Source: Sebaldella termitidis ATCC 33386 | GTDB lineage: Bacteria; Fusobacteriota; Fusobacteriia; Fusobacteriales; Leptotrichiaceae | NCBI RefSeq assembly: GCF_000024405.1 | Contig: NC_013517.1 | Location: 1,426,001 to 1,490,000 of the forward strand | Length of the DNA stretch: 64,000 nt | Direction of reading: 5' to 3' | In this document: positions 50,828-58,622 of the stretch, piece by piece | Layout of the letters: the number at the start of each line of letters is the position of its first letter | How positions within the stretch are numbered: the first letter of the stretch is position 1 | The notes under the pieces: model-generated | What the model saw: only the letters and a program-made list of their open reading frames with translations | Told to the model about the DNA's origin: nothing | The model's database searches: none | Position numbers and translations under genes: made by a program

Positions 50828-51973
50828 ATGAAAAGAGCATTACATTTTGGGGCAGGCAATATAGGCAGAGGTTTCATAGGAAAGATAATATCAGAAGCAG
50901 GATATGAAGTGATTTTTGCCGATGTTAACGGGCAGGTAATAGATCAGCTGAATATAGATAAGGAATATGAAGTAGAAGTAGTAGGGGAAAATTCTAAAAC
51001 TGATATTGTAAAAAATGTCAGTGGTATAATGTCGAATGATCCTGAAAAGGTGAAGGAGGCAGGGCTTAGAGTAAGTCTTATTACTACAGCTGTAGGGCCT
51101 AATGTACTAAAGATAATATCAGGATCATTTGCAGATGTTATAAAAGCAAGAAAAGAAAAAGGTTTGGAAGAAGTTCTGAATATCATAGCATGTGAAAATA
51201 TGGTAAAAGGAACCACATTTTTGAAAGAAAATATTTATGAAAAACTGAATGAATCAGAGAAGGAATATGCGGATAAATATATAGGATTTCCGGATTCAGC
51301 AGTGGACAGAATAGTGCCGCCGGTAAATGCCGAAGGGAAAAAGCCTACATATGTGGTAGTGGAAGAATTTTATGAGTGGATTGTGGACAGAAATCTTATA
51401 AAAGGCGATCTGGAACTGGAAGGAATGATAAAAACAGATAATCTTATGGCATATATAGAGAGAAAACTGTTTACCCTGAATACAGGACATGCAATAACAG
51501 CTTATATAGGAAAGTATAAAAAATATAAAACTATAGATGAGAGCATAAAAGATGCCGATATCAGAAATATAGTAAAGGGTGCAATGGGTGAAAGCGGTGA
51601 GGTATTAATAAAAAGATACAGTTTTGACAGGGAAGAACACTTTAAGTATATAGATAAAATCATAAAAAGATTTGAAAATATATATCTGAAGGATGATGTA
51701 GAGAGAGTAGGGAGACAGCCTTTAAGAAAGCTGGGCAAAAATGAAAGATTAATAAAGCCTCTTCTCGGAACTCTGGAATATAATACTTCCAATGAGAATC
51801 TTGTTACGGGAATCGCTTATGCTTTGAAATTCGACGGCAGTGACGAAGAAAGCGTGAAACTAAGCAGCATGATGAAAGAAAAAGGACTGGCTGAAACCTT
51901 GAAAGAGGTAACGGAAAATTCTATAGGTGAAGATATAACAGCAAGGGTAGAAAGTATTTATAATAAACTGTAA
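50828..51973 (+). CDS. mtlD: Mannitol-1-phosphate 5-dehydrogenase
   Basis: A 381-residue enzyme that oxidises mannitol-1-phosphate to fructose-6-phosphate with NAD. The N-terminal Rossmann motif LHFGAGNIGRGFIG is at residue 5. The family markers NIIACENMVKGTTFLK near residue 123 and FPDSAVDRIVPP near residue 152 follow. The C-terminal domain has the catalytic Lys/His region (FTLNTGHAITAYIG near residue 219). The ATG at 50828 follows AAAGGAGG. It closes the mtl operon, which ends in the terminator at 51986. Confidence 0.95.
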   Translation: MKRALHFGAGNIGRGFIGKIISEAGYEVIFADVNGQVIDQLNIDKEYEVEVVGENSKTDIVKNVSGIMSNDPEKVKEAGLRVSLITTAVGPNVLKIISGSFADVIKARKEKGLEEVLNIIACENMVKGTTFLKENIYEKLNESEKEYADKYIGFPDSAVDRIVPPVNAEGKKPTYVVVEEFYEWIVDRNLIKGDLELEGMIKTDNLMAYIERKLFTLNTGHAITAYIGKYKKYKTIDESIKDADIRNIVKGAMGESGEVLIKRYSFDREEHFKYIDKIIKRFENIYLKDDVERVGRQPLRKLGKNERLIKPLLGTLEYNTSNENLVTGIAYALKFDGSDEESVKLSSMMKEKGLAETLKEVTENSIGEDITARVESIYNKL

Positions 51974-51985
51974 AAATAATATATA

Positions 51986-52016
51986 AAAAGCATCAGGAGT
52001 CATTCCTGATGCTTTT
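51986..52016 (+). terminator. Terminator of the mtl operon
   Basis: AAAAGCATCAGGA / TCCTGATGCTTTT perfect 13-bp arms with a 5-base loop. Confidence 0.9.
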
Positions 52017-52063
52017 CTCACATTTTTGATAATAAAATGTATTAATAACTGATGTTTTGATCC

Positions 52064-52222
52064 TTATACAATACCGAATACATATTTTCCGGCGAAAAAA
52101 GCCAAAACTAATATTATTAAGATTACTATTTTTGTAAAAAATAAATTTTTAATAAAACGAAAAATTCCGTAAATTACAAAAACAGCTACCAGTATTACTA
52201 TGAGGTTAGTATATTGTTCCAT
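52064..52222 (-). CDS. Small two-helix membrane protein (52 residues)
   Basis: On the minus strand an ATG at 52222, preceded by AGGAGA, opens a 52-codon frame. It holds two hydrophobic helices (about residues 6-24 and 31-50; LIVILVAVFVIYG and IVILIILVLAFFAG) separated by a short basic loop (RFIKN). No family recognised. It is just short of usual ORF cut-offs. It lies between the mtl operon and the prophage. Confidence 0.6.
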   Translation of the reverse strand: MEQYTNLIVILVAVFVIYGIFRFIKNLFFTKIVILIILVLAFFAGKYVFGIV

Positions 52223-52552
52223 AAATTCTCCTGTTTAAAAAAATATTACCAATATTATACAGGATACAAGAAAATTCTTCAATATTTTTAAATATAATAA
52301 AAAAATAAGCAAAAATCTGTTTTTTAGAATAAGTCATTAAATATTTGATTTTAGTGCAGATAATAAATTTATTTTTCTTTTCATTTAGAATATAATAAGG
52401 TAAAATAATCTGGCGTATTTCAAAAACAATGAATTCAATGTTTATAATATCTAGCGTTAGTTTAGTATATACCAAAATCAGTGTAAAAATTTTTTACAAT
52501 ATACAAACAATATACAAATACAGTTTTATAAAACATAATATTTTCAATATAA

Positions 52553-52580
52553 AAATAGCAGTAATACTAAACTGCTATTT
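52553..52580 (-). terminator. Terminator of the integrase gene
   Basis: AAATAGCAG / CTGCTATTT arms with T-rich flanks, directly after the integrase stop at 52584. Confidence 0.8.
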
Positions 52581-52583
52581 TTT

Positions 52584-53618
52584 TTAATTTACAAGTTCAA
52601 GAGCTTTTCTCAATTCATCTATTTTTTTATGTGTATAAACTTTTTCAGTTAAAGTAAAAGATTCGTGACCTATCATTTTTTTGATTGCTGTAGCATTTCC
52701 GCCCGCATCGTTTAATCTCGTAGCAAATGTATGACGGCAATCATGCGGAGTATGGTTCATTTTAAGACTTTTCATTACAGGAGCAAAGAAATGTCTTAAA
52801 TAGTTAACATATTCTAATGATGTTTTATTTGTAGCCGATGCTATTAGATTATCTATATTTGAATGTTCATATCTGATATGTATGAGTTCTTTTATTCTAG
52901 GGTGTATCGGGATAACTCTGTTTCTACCTGCGGCTGTCTTACTTTCTTTGACTGTGATAGTCTGTTCAATTAAATCAACATCTTGTTTCATCAGGCTTAA
53001 TAATTCGCCGATCCTCATGCCTGTATAGATCATGATAAGAATTGTATCAGCATACTTAAAATTTTGTAAATTATCCCACAATAAATCGATTTCAGCATCA
53101 GTAAAAACAGATTTTTCTTTTAGAACTTTTCGTTTTCCAACATTTATAAATTTGCTGTAATCTTTTTGTATAATATCCAATTTCATAGCGTATTCAAATA
53201 CTTGATTTATAACGTTTTTTAAGATCATTAATGTACCATGATTTTTATTAAGATCATCGATGAAGTTTTGTAAGTGGACGGTTTTAATTTCTGTCATCTT
53301 AAGATTTAAAATTGGCTTACAGTAATTGAATGCTGTGTTATATGTTTTTATAGTATTGACACTTAGGTCTTTAAAATGCTTATTTTTCCATCTTTCGTGC
53401 AGTTCTCCGAAAGTAATTTCACTTTCATCAATATTGTATGGGTTTGTATTATATTCTGCTAAAGCTTGCATTGCATCTTTTCTTGTAGTATAGTAGCCTA
53501 AATATTTATATTGCTGTTTGTAGTCTTTACTCCATCCGGTTGTAACCCGGACAGCCCATGGCTTTCTCCTGTTTCCGGATAGTTTGAAAACCGATCCATA
53601 ATTGTTGGGATTGCGCAT
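52584..53618 (-). CDS. int: Tyrosine recombinase / phage integrase
   Basis: A 344-residue site-specific recombinase. It has an N-terminal arm-binding domain (about 1-55, AVRVTTGWSKDYKQQYKYLG), a SAM-like core-binding domain (65-150) and a catalytic domain (170-344). The Arg-His-Arg-Tyr set is visible: TGMRIGEL near residue 203, HTPHDCRHTFATR near residue 292, GHESFTLT, and the nucleophile Tyr in KVYTHKK near residue 330. It catalyses integration and excision. It lies at the phage left end, transcribed outward, with attL probably just to its left. Confidence 0.95.
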   Translation of the reverse strand: MRNPNNYGSVFKLSGNRRKPWAVRVTTGWSKDYKQQYKYLGYYTTRKDAMQALAEYNTNPYNIDESEITFGELHERWKNKHFKDLSVNTIKTYNTAFNYCKPILNLKMTEIKTVHLQNFIDDLNKNHGTLMILKNVINQVFEYAMKLDIIQKDYSKFINVGKRKVLKEKSVFTDAEIDLLWDNLQNFKYADTILIMIYTGMRIGELLSLMKQDVDLIEQTITVKESKTAAGRNRVIPIHPRIKELIHIRYEHSNIDNLIASATNKTSLEYVNYLRHFFAPVMKSLKMNHTPHDCRHTFATRLNDAGGNATAIKKMIGHESFTLTEKVYTHKKIDELRKALELVN

Positions 53619-53742
53619 AAAAAAATCACTCCTTTAAATATTCGTAAAAAGTTTAAAAGTGTGATATAATTAAACTGCTGAAAGTGGTAATTATATCACT
53701 GTAAAGATCCTTTCTTGGTCGGGAGGATCTTTTTTTATATAT

Positions 53743-54357
53743 TTAATCTATATATTCAGTGCCGTCAAGTATAAAAGACTTAACAATGCCATTTTTTATA
53801 TCATATTTTATTTGAAATTCATTTCTGACCTCAACGCCAAAAGCATTTTTCGATGTAACCTCGCTTTGTGATGTTATTATATTTTTCTTTTTTTCGAATC
53901 TCCATTCATCTAAATTTTTAAATTTTGCACTATTGGGGCTCACCAATATGTCTTTCATTGCTTTTATAGTCATATTTCTAATTTTATTCGCTTCTTCCTC
54001 AGTAACAATATAGTTGGTTATTTTATCCACAACTTTCCCATTTTTGAACATGTACTTATCGGCGTATCTAATCGAAGATATAGTACCGTCTTCTTTTAAA
54101 TATAATATGGCATTACCAATATAATCAGCTTTAATTCGATATCCTTTCGTGTTGTCTTCGATTAGATTGTCTAGACTTGGGTCAGGTTCAATTCTAAAAT
54201 TATCCGATATTCCCAATTCTTTAAAAACAGTTTTAATCTCATCCGTGGCTATAGATTCAGTTACAGTTGAATCAGTAGTTTCAGTATCAGAATCTACACT
54301 ACCTACAGCTAAAACTATAAAAGCAAGTAGTCCAATAATCAAAGTTACTTTTTTCAT
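53743..54357 (-). CDS. Exported prophage protein (lysogenic conversion or superinfection exclusion candidate)
   Basis: A 204-residue protein with a signal peptide or anchor (KKVTLIIGLLAFIVLAVGSV). A Thr/Ser/Glu-rich linker follows. The C-terminal domain has KAMKDILVSPNSAKFKNLDEWRFEKKK, a motif seen in secreted phage lysogeny-module proteins. Genes in this position, between int and the repressor, are often superinfection exclusion lipoproteins, but the lipobox Cys is absent. Function inferred from place only. AGGAGGG lies upstream of the ATG. Confidence 0.55.
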   Translation of the reverse strand: MKKVTLIIGLLAFIVLAVGSVDSDTETTDSTVTESIATDEIKTVFKELGISDNFRIEPDPSLDNLIEDNTKGYRIKADYIGNAILYLKEDGTISSIRYADKYMFKNGKVVDKITNYIVTEEEANKIRNMTIKAMKDILVSPNSAKFKNLDEWRFEKKKNIITSQSEVTSKNAFGVEVRNEFQIKYDIKNGIVKSFILDGTEYID

Positions 54358-54367
54358 GTTACCCTCC

Positions 54368-54829
54368 TTATATATTTAAATATTTGTTACTAAATCTAAA
54401 TTCTCTTAATCTGTTAAGTAATTCTCTGTCAAATTCATCTGTAGACACTTCGTCGCAATAATAATCGCAGTATTCGATATTATCATTATCATAAGCATTA
54501 ATGAGAAGTTCAGCGGCAAATTTGTTTGCTTCGTTTTCTAAAATATCACTATAGTTTAAAAAGTGATCTTTCATAAATGCTGTGTCATAGTCTGAATGTA
54601 AAATCGCATGTCCTAATTCATGAGCTAGTATTATTTTTTGAGCGAAAGTACTAAAAACAGAATTAATCATAATAATTTTCATTCCCATAGTTGATTTACA
54701 AAAACCTTTAACAATACCTAAATCTTCATATATCACTATAATACCTAATTTTTGGCATATTTTGTAAGGATCAGTAGTATTATATTTTTTTACAAGATTT
54801 TTAACCCTCAATTTTATATTCCGTCTCAT
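54368..54829 (-). CDS. ImmA/IrrE family metallo-endopeptidase
   Basis: A 153-residue protein with the zinc motif HELGHAILH (HExxH) near residue 71 and a downstream acidic ligand in ENEANKFAAELLI near residue 97. ImmA-type proteases cleave phage or ICE repressors to trigger induction. The ATG is 20 bases behind the repressor gene on the same strand, so both are one unit. Confidence 0.9.
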   Translation of the reverse strand: MRRNIKLRVKNLVKKYNTTDPYKICQKLGIIVIYEDLGIVKGFCKSTMGMKIIMINSVFSTFAQKIILAHELGHAILHSDYDTAFMKDHFLNYSDILENEANKFAAELLINAYDNDNIEYCDYYCDEVSTDEFDRELLNRLREFRFSNKYLNI

Positions 54830-54848
54830 AGATAGCCTTTCTTGAAGC

Positions 54849-55277
54849 TTATTTTTTCTTTTTTTTATTCTTTTGCATTAAAGCGGTAACGAAAGCATTT
54901 TGCAACGCGTCAGAAAATTTCTTTTTATCTTCATCGCTTACAGTCTCATCATTAAAAAAATATGTAGCACTTTCCATGAATTTATCATATTCAAATTTTT
55001 CTTTTTTGGATAGCTGCGATATTGGGTCAGTAATTTTCGATTTATTGGTGAGAGGATTCCCTTTTTCATCTTCCCAACCCATCAGATATGAAGGACTAAC
55101 TTTTAAAGCTTTAGCGATTACTTCCAATTTGTCTATTGGGAGTTTATTTATAGCACCAGTCTCATATCTTTGTAAAGTAGACGCCGTTATCCCTGTTATC
55201 TTTTCCAAATCTTTATAAGAATATTCCAAATTAAGTCTTTGTCTTTTCATTCTATTTGCGATATCTTTATTACCCAT
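54849..55277 (-). CDS. XRE-family CI-like prophage repressor
   Basis: A 142-residue protein. The helix-turn-helix is at about residues 4-58 (ANRMKRQRLNLEYSYKDLEKITGITASTLQRYETG, then LEVIAKALKVSPSYLMGW). The C-terminus is Lys-rich and lacks a LexA-type peptidase domain. Such short repressors are removed by ImmA, which is encoded next to it. The ATG at 55277 follows TTAGGAG; the longer frame to 55337 lacks a site and runs into the operator region. It faces the cro gene. Confidence 0.9.
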   Translation of the reverse strand: MGNKDIANRMKRQRLNLEYSYKDLEKITGITASTLQRYETGAINKLPIDKLEVIAKALKVSPSYLMGWEDEKGNPLTNKSKITDPISQLSKKEKFEYDKFMESATYFFNDETVSDEDKKKFSDALQNAFVTALMQKNKKKKK

Positions 55278-55326
55278 TTTAACAACTCCTAATACTTTAA
55301 TTATATATAATATACATGAAAAAAAG

Positions 55327-55405
55327 CAAAATTGCAATAATTTTTTAAAAAATTTAAAAAAAATTGCAATTTTGGGTTGACTTTTTCAAAAAAACATAGT
55401 ATAAA
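55327..55405. promoter_or_regulatory. Lysis-lysogeny switch: operators and rightward promoter
   Basis: CAAAATTGCAAT (55327-55338) and ATTGCAATTTTG (55363-55374) are exact inverted 12-mers, probably repressor operators. TTGACT (55377-55382), a 17-base spacer and TATAAA (55400-55405) form the early promoter for cro. The right operator abuts its -35 box. Confidence 0.8.
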
Positions 55406-55448
55406 TTGTTATAGCGTAAACGCAATGGAAGGAATGAGGTGATTTTTA

Positions 55449-55676
55449 ATGAATTATAACAAACTAAAAGGTATAATAGTTGAAAAAAGGATAACTCAAA
55501 CAGCATTATCTAAGAAACTTAATATGTCTGTACAAGGGTTCAACAGCAAATTAAATGGGAAGGGTAGCTTTTCAGTAGAAGATGCGGAGCAACTAGCAAT
55601 AATACTTGAATTAGACGATCCTGCAGAAATTTTTTTCGATAAATTATCGCGTAAATGCAATGGAAAACATTCATAA
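55449..55676 (+). CDS. Cro-like XRE family protein
   Basis: A 75-residue protein consisting of one helix-turn-helix: VEKRITQTALSKKLNMSVQGFNSKLNGKGSFSVEDAEQLAIILELD. It is divergent from the repressor and follows the early promoter, the position and size of Cro-type early regulators. AGGAATGAGGTG precedes the ATG. It probably shuts off the repressor during lytic growth. Confidence 0.8.
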   Translation: MNYNKLKGIIVEKRITQTALSKKLNMSVQGFNSKLNGKGSFSVEDAEQLAIILELDDPAEIFFDKLSRKCNGKHS

Positions 55677-55696
55677 AGTAAAGAGAGGTGATAGGG

Positions 55697-55909
55697 ATGA
55701 AAAAACTAATTTTACCAGATTATCTGACTAAAAAACAAAAATCAGATATAAAAAGAGCTGTAAAAGATAACATCCCCATAATAGTAAAAGGGAAACAAGG
55801 AGCTACAGGAAAAACAACATTGGTTGATATGCTGAAAGAGCAAGGTGTTGTTGCCTTTGAATTATGGGAATGTCAGGAAATAGAGTTAAATAAATTATTA
55901 AGAAAGTGA
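55697..55909 (+). CDS. Small phage protein with a lone Walker A motif
   Basis: A 70-residue protein: KKLILPDYLTKKQKSDIKRAV, then IIVKGKQGATGKTTLVDML with a GxxxxGKT P-loop near residue 31, then a short end with FELWECQEIELN. The Walker B, sensor and remaining core of a P-loop ATPase are missing, so it could only bind nucleotide or be a remnant of a larger fold. The ATG at 55697 follows GAGAGGTGATAG. Its 5' end recurs as a truncated copy at 56698-56757. Confidence 0.65.
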   Translation: MKKLILPDYLTKKQKSDIKRAVKDNIPIIVKGKQGATGKTTLVDMLKEQGVVAFELWECQEIELNKLLRK

Positions 55910-55919
55910 GGTGGGTATT

Positions 55920-56111
55920 ATGGCAAATCCAGAAGAATCATATTTAATATTTTTAGTAACATCTATGGGAAATCAGGTTTTGGCACTTTTAGATTGTTGT
56001 ATCCTTGCGAGCGGTCTGAGAAAATCTTTAAAAAAGGCTTTGTTATTATCGGCAGGTCTAGCTCACTTGCTATCGATTGTGCTTCTAGTAGTATTGAATA
56101 TCCTATTGTAA
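55920..56111 (+). pseudogene. Probable truncated early phage gene
   Basis: ATG at 55920 follows GAGGTGG and opens ANPEESYLIFLVTSMGNQ. The rest of the frame overlaps the coding end of the opposite-strand gene 55963-56535 and looks like hydrophobic shadow. I infer that an early gene began here and was cut by an inserted leftward gene cassette. It may equally be a real 63-residue protein. Confidence 0.3.
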
Positions 56112-56535
56112 AGAATATAGTATCGTAAATTTTACTTGCCTCAGTTTCACTTGGAATTACCTCAGGACTCGGTTCTACACAATACGCATAAAACCAAGAG
56201 AAATAAATATAAGCACTGGAAAAATCTTCACACAAGGATATTGTTTTTTCATCAAGATGTCGAATATTTTCACTAATAATTTTGTCAAAATCTTTCATAC
56301 ATTTTGGTTGGTTGCATGATGCGAAGTCCCAAGCGTGAATTGAGTATAATAGCCGAATATAGGGGAAATAAAAATTATTATATCTTTCTTCTTTTATTCG
56401 AAGTCTATATTCCTGTTTATCTTTTTTAGAACCTAAGTAATAAGATACAAAAATACAAAATACTTGAATGATAATGGCTAAGATTTGTATAGCAATAGTA
56501 ATTAATTGCATTTTAGTAAATTGTGATTCCGGCAT
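55963..56535 (-). CDS. Minus-strand membrane-anchored prophage protein (moron candidate)
   Basis: A 190-residue protein with a single N-terminal transmembrane segment (about 13-33, IQILAIIIQVFCIFVSYYLG) and a helical cytoplasmic body (KEERYNNFYFPYIRLLYSIH, LCEDFSSAYIYFSWFYAYC). It runs against the rightward early operon, is bounded by a hairpin at 56605 and an AT-rich leader, and so has the traits of a lysogenic-conversion moron. Similar anchor-plus-helical proteins are often phage defence or exclusion factors. Function inferred only from place. Confidence 0.6.
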   Translation of the reverse strand: MPESQFTKMQLITIAIQILAIIIQVFCIFVSYYLGSKKDKQEYRLRIKEERYNNFYFPYIRLLYSIHAWDFASCNQPKCMKDFDKIISENIRHLDEKTISLCEDFSSAYIYFSWFYAYCVEPSPEVIPSETEASKIYDTIFFTIGYSILLEAQSIASELDLPIITKPFLKIFSDRSQGYNNLKVPKPDFP

Positions 56536-56604
56536 AAGAATATCATCCTTTCATAATCAAAGTTAGGGGTATTATAACACAAATTAACAATATTTTAAAT
56601 AAAT

Positions 56605-56622
56605 AAAGCCCCAAAGGGCTTT
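56605..56622. terminator. Terminator-like hairpin
   Basis: AAAGCCC-CAAA-GGGCTTT, T-rich on the minus strand. It separates the leftward cassette from what lies to its right. Confidence 0.55.
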
Positions 56623-56697
56623 CGAGAATTTTACTTTAAAGTTTCATACCAAAATATTATCACGAAACTGATCAAAAGTAAAGAAAGGATGACTCGA

Positions 56698-56757
56698 ATG
56701 AAAAATATAGTTTTACCGGATTATCTGACCAAAAAGCAAAAGTTTTTAGAGTCGTAA
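56698..56757 (+). pseudogene. Truncated duplicate of the 5' end of the gene at 55697
   Basis: ATG at 56698 encodes KNIVLPDYLTKKQKFLES and then TAA. The first 14 residues match the start of the 55697 protein (KKLILPDYLTKKQK). The upstream AAAGTAAAGAAAGGATGA also resembles the leader of that gene. It marks one end of a duplication or recombination event around the inserted leftward cassette. Confidence 0.7.
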
Positions 56758-56856
56758 AATTTCCTCCTTCAAAATAAGATATGGAGATTACAACACAAAT
56801 AAAAAAATCCACACTACCCTTAATACTTAAAAAGCAGTGGAATTTATAAAATTGCA

Positions 56857-57072
56857 TTATTTTATAAATAGAAATCCGTAACCCGTGATTTGGATATCAC
56901 AAGTTTTATTTTTAGGACACCCTAGAATAGTTATTAGATTTTCATTTTCCATTTCCTTTAATAGAGTTATGAAGTCAATTTCTTTATATTTATCTTTTGG
57001 GTATCTAAAATGTATAATTTCACCAGATTTACAAGAATTTAATATTAGGTGTTTCAATGTAAGAATAAACAT
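56857..57072 (-). CDS. Small minus-strand prophage protein (71 residues)
   Basis: A 71-residue protein: FILTLKHLILNSCKSGEIIHFRYPKDKYKEIDFITLLKEMENENLITILGCPKNKTCDIQITGYGF. It reads like a winged-helix-like mini domain, but I cannot assign a family. GGGAGG sits before the ATG and a hairpin (AATCCAC / GTGGA, about 56806-56840) follows its stop. It opposes the early operon like its neighbour at 55963-56535. Confidence 0.55.
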   Translation of the reverse strand: MFILTLKHLILNSCKSGEIIHFRYPKDKYKEIDFITLLKEMENENLITILGCPKNKTCDIQITGYGFLFIK

Positions 57073-57145
57073 AAATTACCTCCCTATGGTAATTGTAACA
57101 TAAAATTAATATTTTGAAAATTTAAAAGAAAAGTGAGGTGTCAAA

Positions 57146-57475
57146 ATGACAGAAATAAACGCAATATTAGAATATCTGCGAAATAATCCAAAAGCAACGA
57201 ATCCGGAAATAGCAGATAGCCTAAAAATAGATGTTAATAATGTAAAAGCAAATATTGGTAAATTAAAGGCTAGAGGATATATAGAAGTGCAAGGACAGGG
57301 AATAACAAGAACTATAACAGTATTAAAAGAAATGCCTGTATCAAAGCACAGTTATAAAAAAGAAATTATCGAAACGATGATTGGTAAATATATGGAGGAC
57401 TTCGAAGAGAGCGGGACATTAAATGACAGAATAGAAGTCGGGAAAGTAATTTTAAGATTACTAGAAAAATTGTAA
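57146..57475 (+). CDS. Winged-helix DNA-binding phage protein
   Basis: A 109-residue protein with an N-terminal winged helix-turn-helix (NAILEYLRNNPKATNPEIADSLKIDVNNVKANIGKLKARGYIEVQGQ, residues 4-51) and a helical C-terminus (KKEIIETMIGKYMEDFEESG). A small early regulator of the phage, DNA-binding by fold. GTGAGGTG precedes the ATG. Confidence 0.75.
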   Translation: MTEINAILEYLRNNPKATNPEIADSLKIDVNNVKANIGKLKARGYIEVQGQGITRTITVLKEMPVSKHSYKKEIIETMIGKYMEDFEESGTLNDRIEVGKVILRLLEKL

Positions 57476-57485
57476 GGAGGTTCAT

Positions 57486-57713
57486 ATGGCTAAAGATCAT
57501 AACGAATTCACCCTGACAGTCCCTGAGTTAGCAGAGATCATGGGACGTAGCGAGCAATATGTCAGGCTTGCTATGGAACGGGGAGAGATAAATGTAGGAA
57601 GCTGCCGGGATAATGGAAAAGGAAAACGAAACAGTTATCTTATATCTAAGAAGCTTGTAGAGGACTTTCTGGGGGATATAACAGACAAGCTGAATGAGAT
57701 TAGGAACAGATAG
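57486..57713 (+). CDS. Excisionase-like helix-turn-helix protein
   Basis: A 75-residue protein with TVPELAEIMGRSEQYVRLAMERGEINVG followed by KRNSYLISKKLVEDFLG, the layout of MerR-like/excisionase helix-turn-helix proteins. It may act with the integrase in excision or as a regulator. AAGGAGG precedes the ATG, 10 bases after the previous gene. Confidence 0.7.
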   Translation: MAKDHNEFTLTVPELAEIMGRSEQYVRLAMERGEINVGSCRDNGKGKRNSYLISKKLVEDFLGDITDKLNEIRNR

Positions 57714-57715
57714 CT

Positions 57716-57847
57716 ATGGAAAAAGTATATGTTGTAAAAACTGAATCAGGAGAAATAACACTAAATGATGAAGCAGATGCATGGAGAGTATACGATGAAT
57801 TAAGAAAATACTGTCTTGCATCAGAGCCGGAAGAGAGGAGATTATGA
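57716..57847 (+). CDS. Small phage protein (43 residues)
   Basis: Starts 2 bases after the previous stop and overlaps the next gene by ATGA. The sequence runs EKVYVVKTESGEITLNDEAD, then WRVYDELRKYC. No family recognised. Coupled translation with its neighbours supports a real gene. Confidence 0.6.
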   Translation: MEKVYVVKTESGEITLNDEADAWRVYDELRKYCLASEPEERRL

Positions 57848-58017
57848 TAAGAAGATTTTTTGAAAATCCGATGATAAGTAACGGGAGAATAGTATGCGAT
57901 TGTTGTAGTCAGCCGATATGGGAAGATGAGAAGTTTGATGTTGACGGAGAGATTATGTGTGAGAGTTGTTATAACGATGAGTGTGAAATTATTTTTGAAA
58001 ATAAGGAGGAAGATTAA
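57844..58017 (+). CDS. Small zinc-ribbon phage protein (57 residues)
   Basis: Overlaps the previous gene by 4 bases and the next by 1. It has CDCC near residue 18 and CESC near residue 39, two Cys pairs consistent with a zinc ribbon (IVCDCCSQPIWEDEKF, GEIMCESCYNDE). GAGAGGAG precedes it. Role unknown; probably protein or nucleic acid binding. Confidence 0.65.
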   Translation: MIRRFFENPMISNGRIVCDCCSQPIWEDEKFDVDGEIMCESCYNDECEIIFENKEED

Positions 58018-58271
58018 TGGCAAGATTATTAAAGGCAGATATTGAAGCTTTAAAAGATTTACATGAGGAAGGTTTTACATTTCTAGCAAGAGATGAGAAT
58101 GGAAAGCTTTGGACTTTTATGGATGAACATATTGGAGATATTGAAAAAGAAGACAATATTTGGATATGTGAAGACTACTGCAAAAGTATTAATAAAAAAC
58201 TATTCAAATTCATCAAATGGGAAGATGAGAAACCCACATCAATAAGAGAATTAATGAAAGAGGTGAAATAA
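58017..58271 (+). CDS. Phage protein of unknown function (84 residues)
   Basis: Overlaps the previous stop (TAATG) and the next start. Sequence features: LKADIEALKDLHEEGFTFLARDENGKLWTFMDEHIGDIEKED and FKFIKWEDEKPTSIRELMK. It has no recognised domain. AAGGAGGAAG lies upstream. Tight packing shows it belongs to the early operon. Confidence 0.65.
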   Translation: MARLLKADIEALKDLHEEGFTFLARDENGKLWTFMDEHIGDIEKEDNIWICEDYCKSINKKLFKFIKWEDEKPTSIRELMKEVK

Positions 58272-58450
58272 TGTTTGATGTATTAATAGCATTCATATTG
58301 CTAATTGCAATAGTAGTATCTGAGATATTGGATCACAGAGCGAATAAAAGAAAACGTATAGAAAAAGATAAAAAGTTAAAGAAAGCAATTCAAAAAATCA
58401 AAAGAGACCACGAATTTGGAGAAAAATACAATATTAAAGTAGTTTATTAG
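58271..58450 (+). CDS. Small membrane phage protein (59 residues)
   Basis: One N-terminal transmembrane helix (FDVLIAFILLIAIVVSEIL) followed by a basic cytoplasmic tail (RANKRKRIEKDKKLKKAIQKI). AGAGGTGA precedes the ATG and the gene overlaps the previous stop by one base. Unknown function. Confidence 0.6.
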   Translation: MFDVLIAFILLIAIVVSEILDHRANKRKRIEKDKKLKKAIQKIKRDHEFGEKYNIKVVY

Positions 58451-58461
58451 GAGGCGAAAAT

Positions 58462-58614
58462 ATGCAAGATTTGGATATGGAAAAATTAAAAAAGGGAGAA
58501 CCAAGTAAGGAAGAAATAAAAGAGCCGGAACAGAAGAAAGTTAAAAAGCGTTGTAAGAGAAAACAGAAGCCGAGAAAAAGAAGAATTAAAACATATGGGA
58601 TCAATAAAAAGTAG
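58462..58614 (+). CDS. Very basic small phage protein (50 residues)
   Basis: Starts after AGGAGGCG. The C-terminal half is nearly all Lys and Arg (KKVKKRCKRKQKPRKRR), so it probably binds nucleic acid. No family recognised. Confidence 0.55.
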   Translation: MQDLDMEKLKKGEPSKEEIKEPEQKKVKKRCKRKQKPRKRRIKTYGINKK

Positions 58615-58622
58615 GTGAGGAA

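Noticed and set aside
52223-52552. tRNA or core attachment site for the prophage
   Set aside because: No tRNA is visible and the core cannot be defined without the right end of the prophage.
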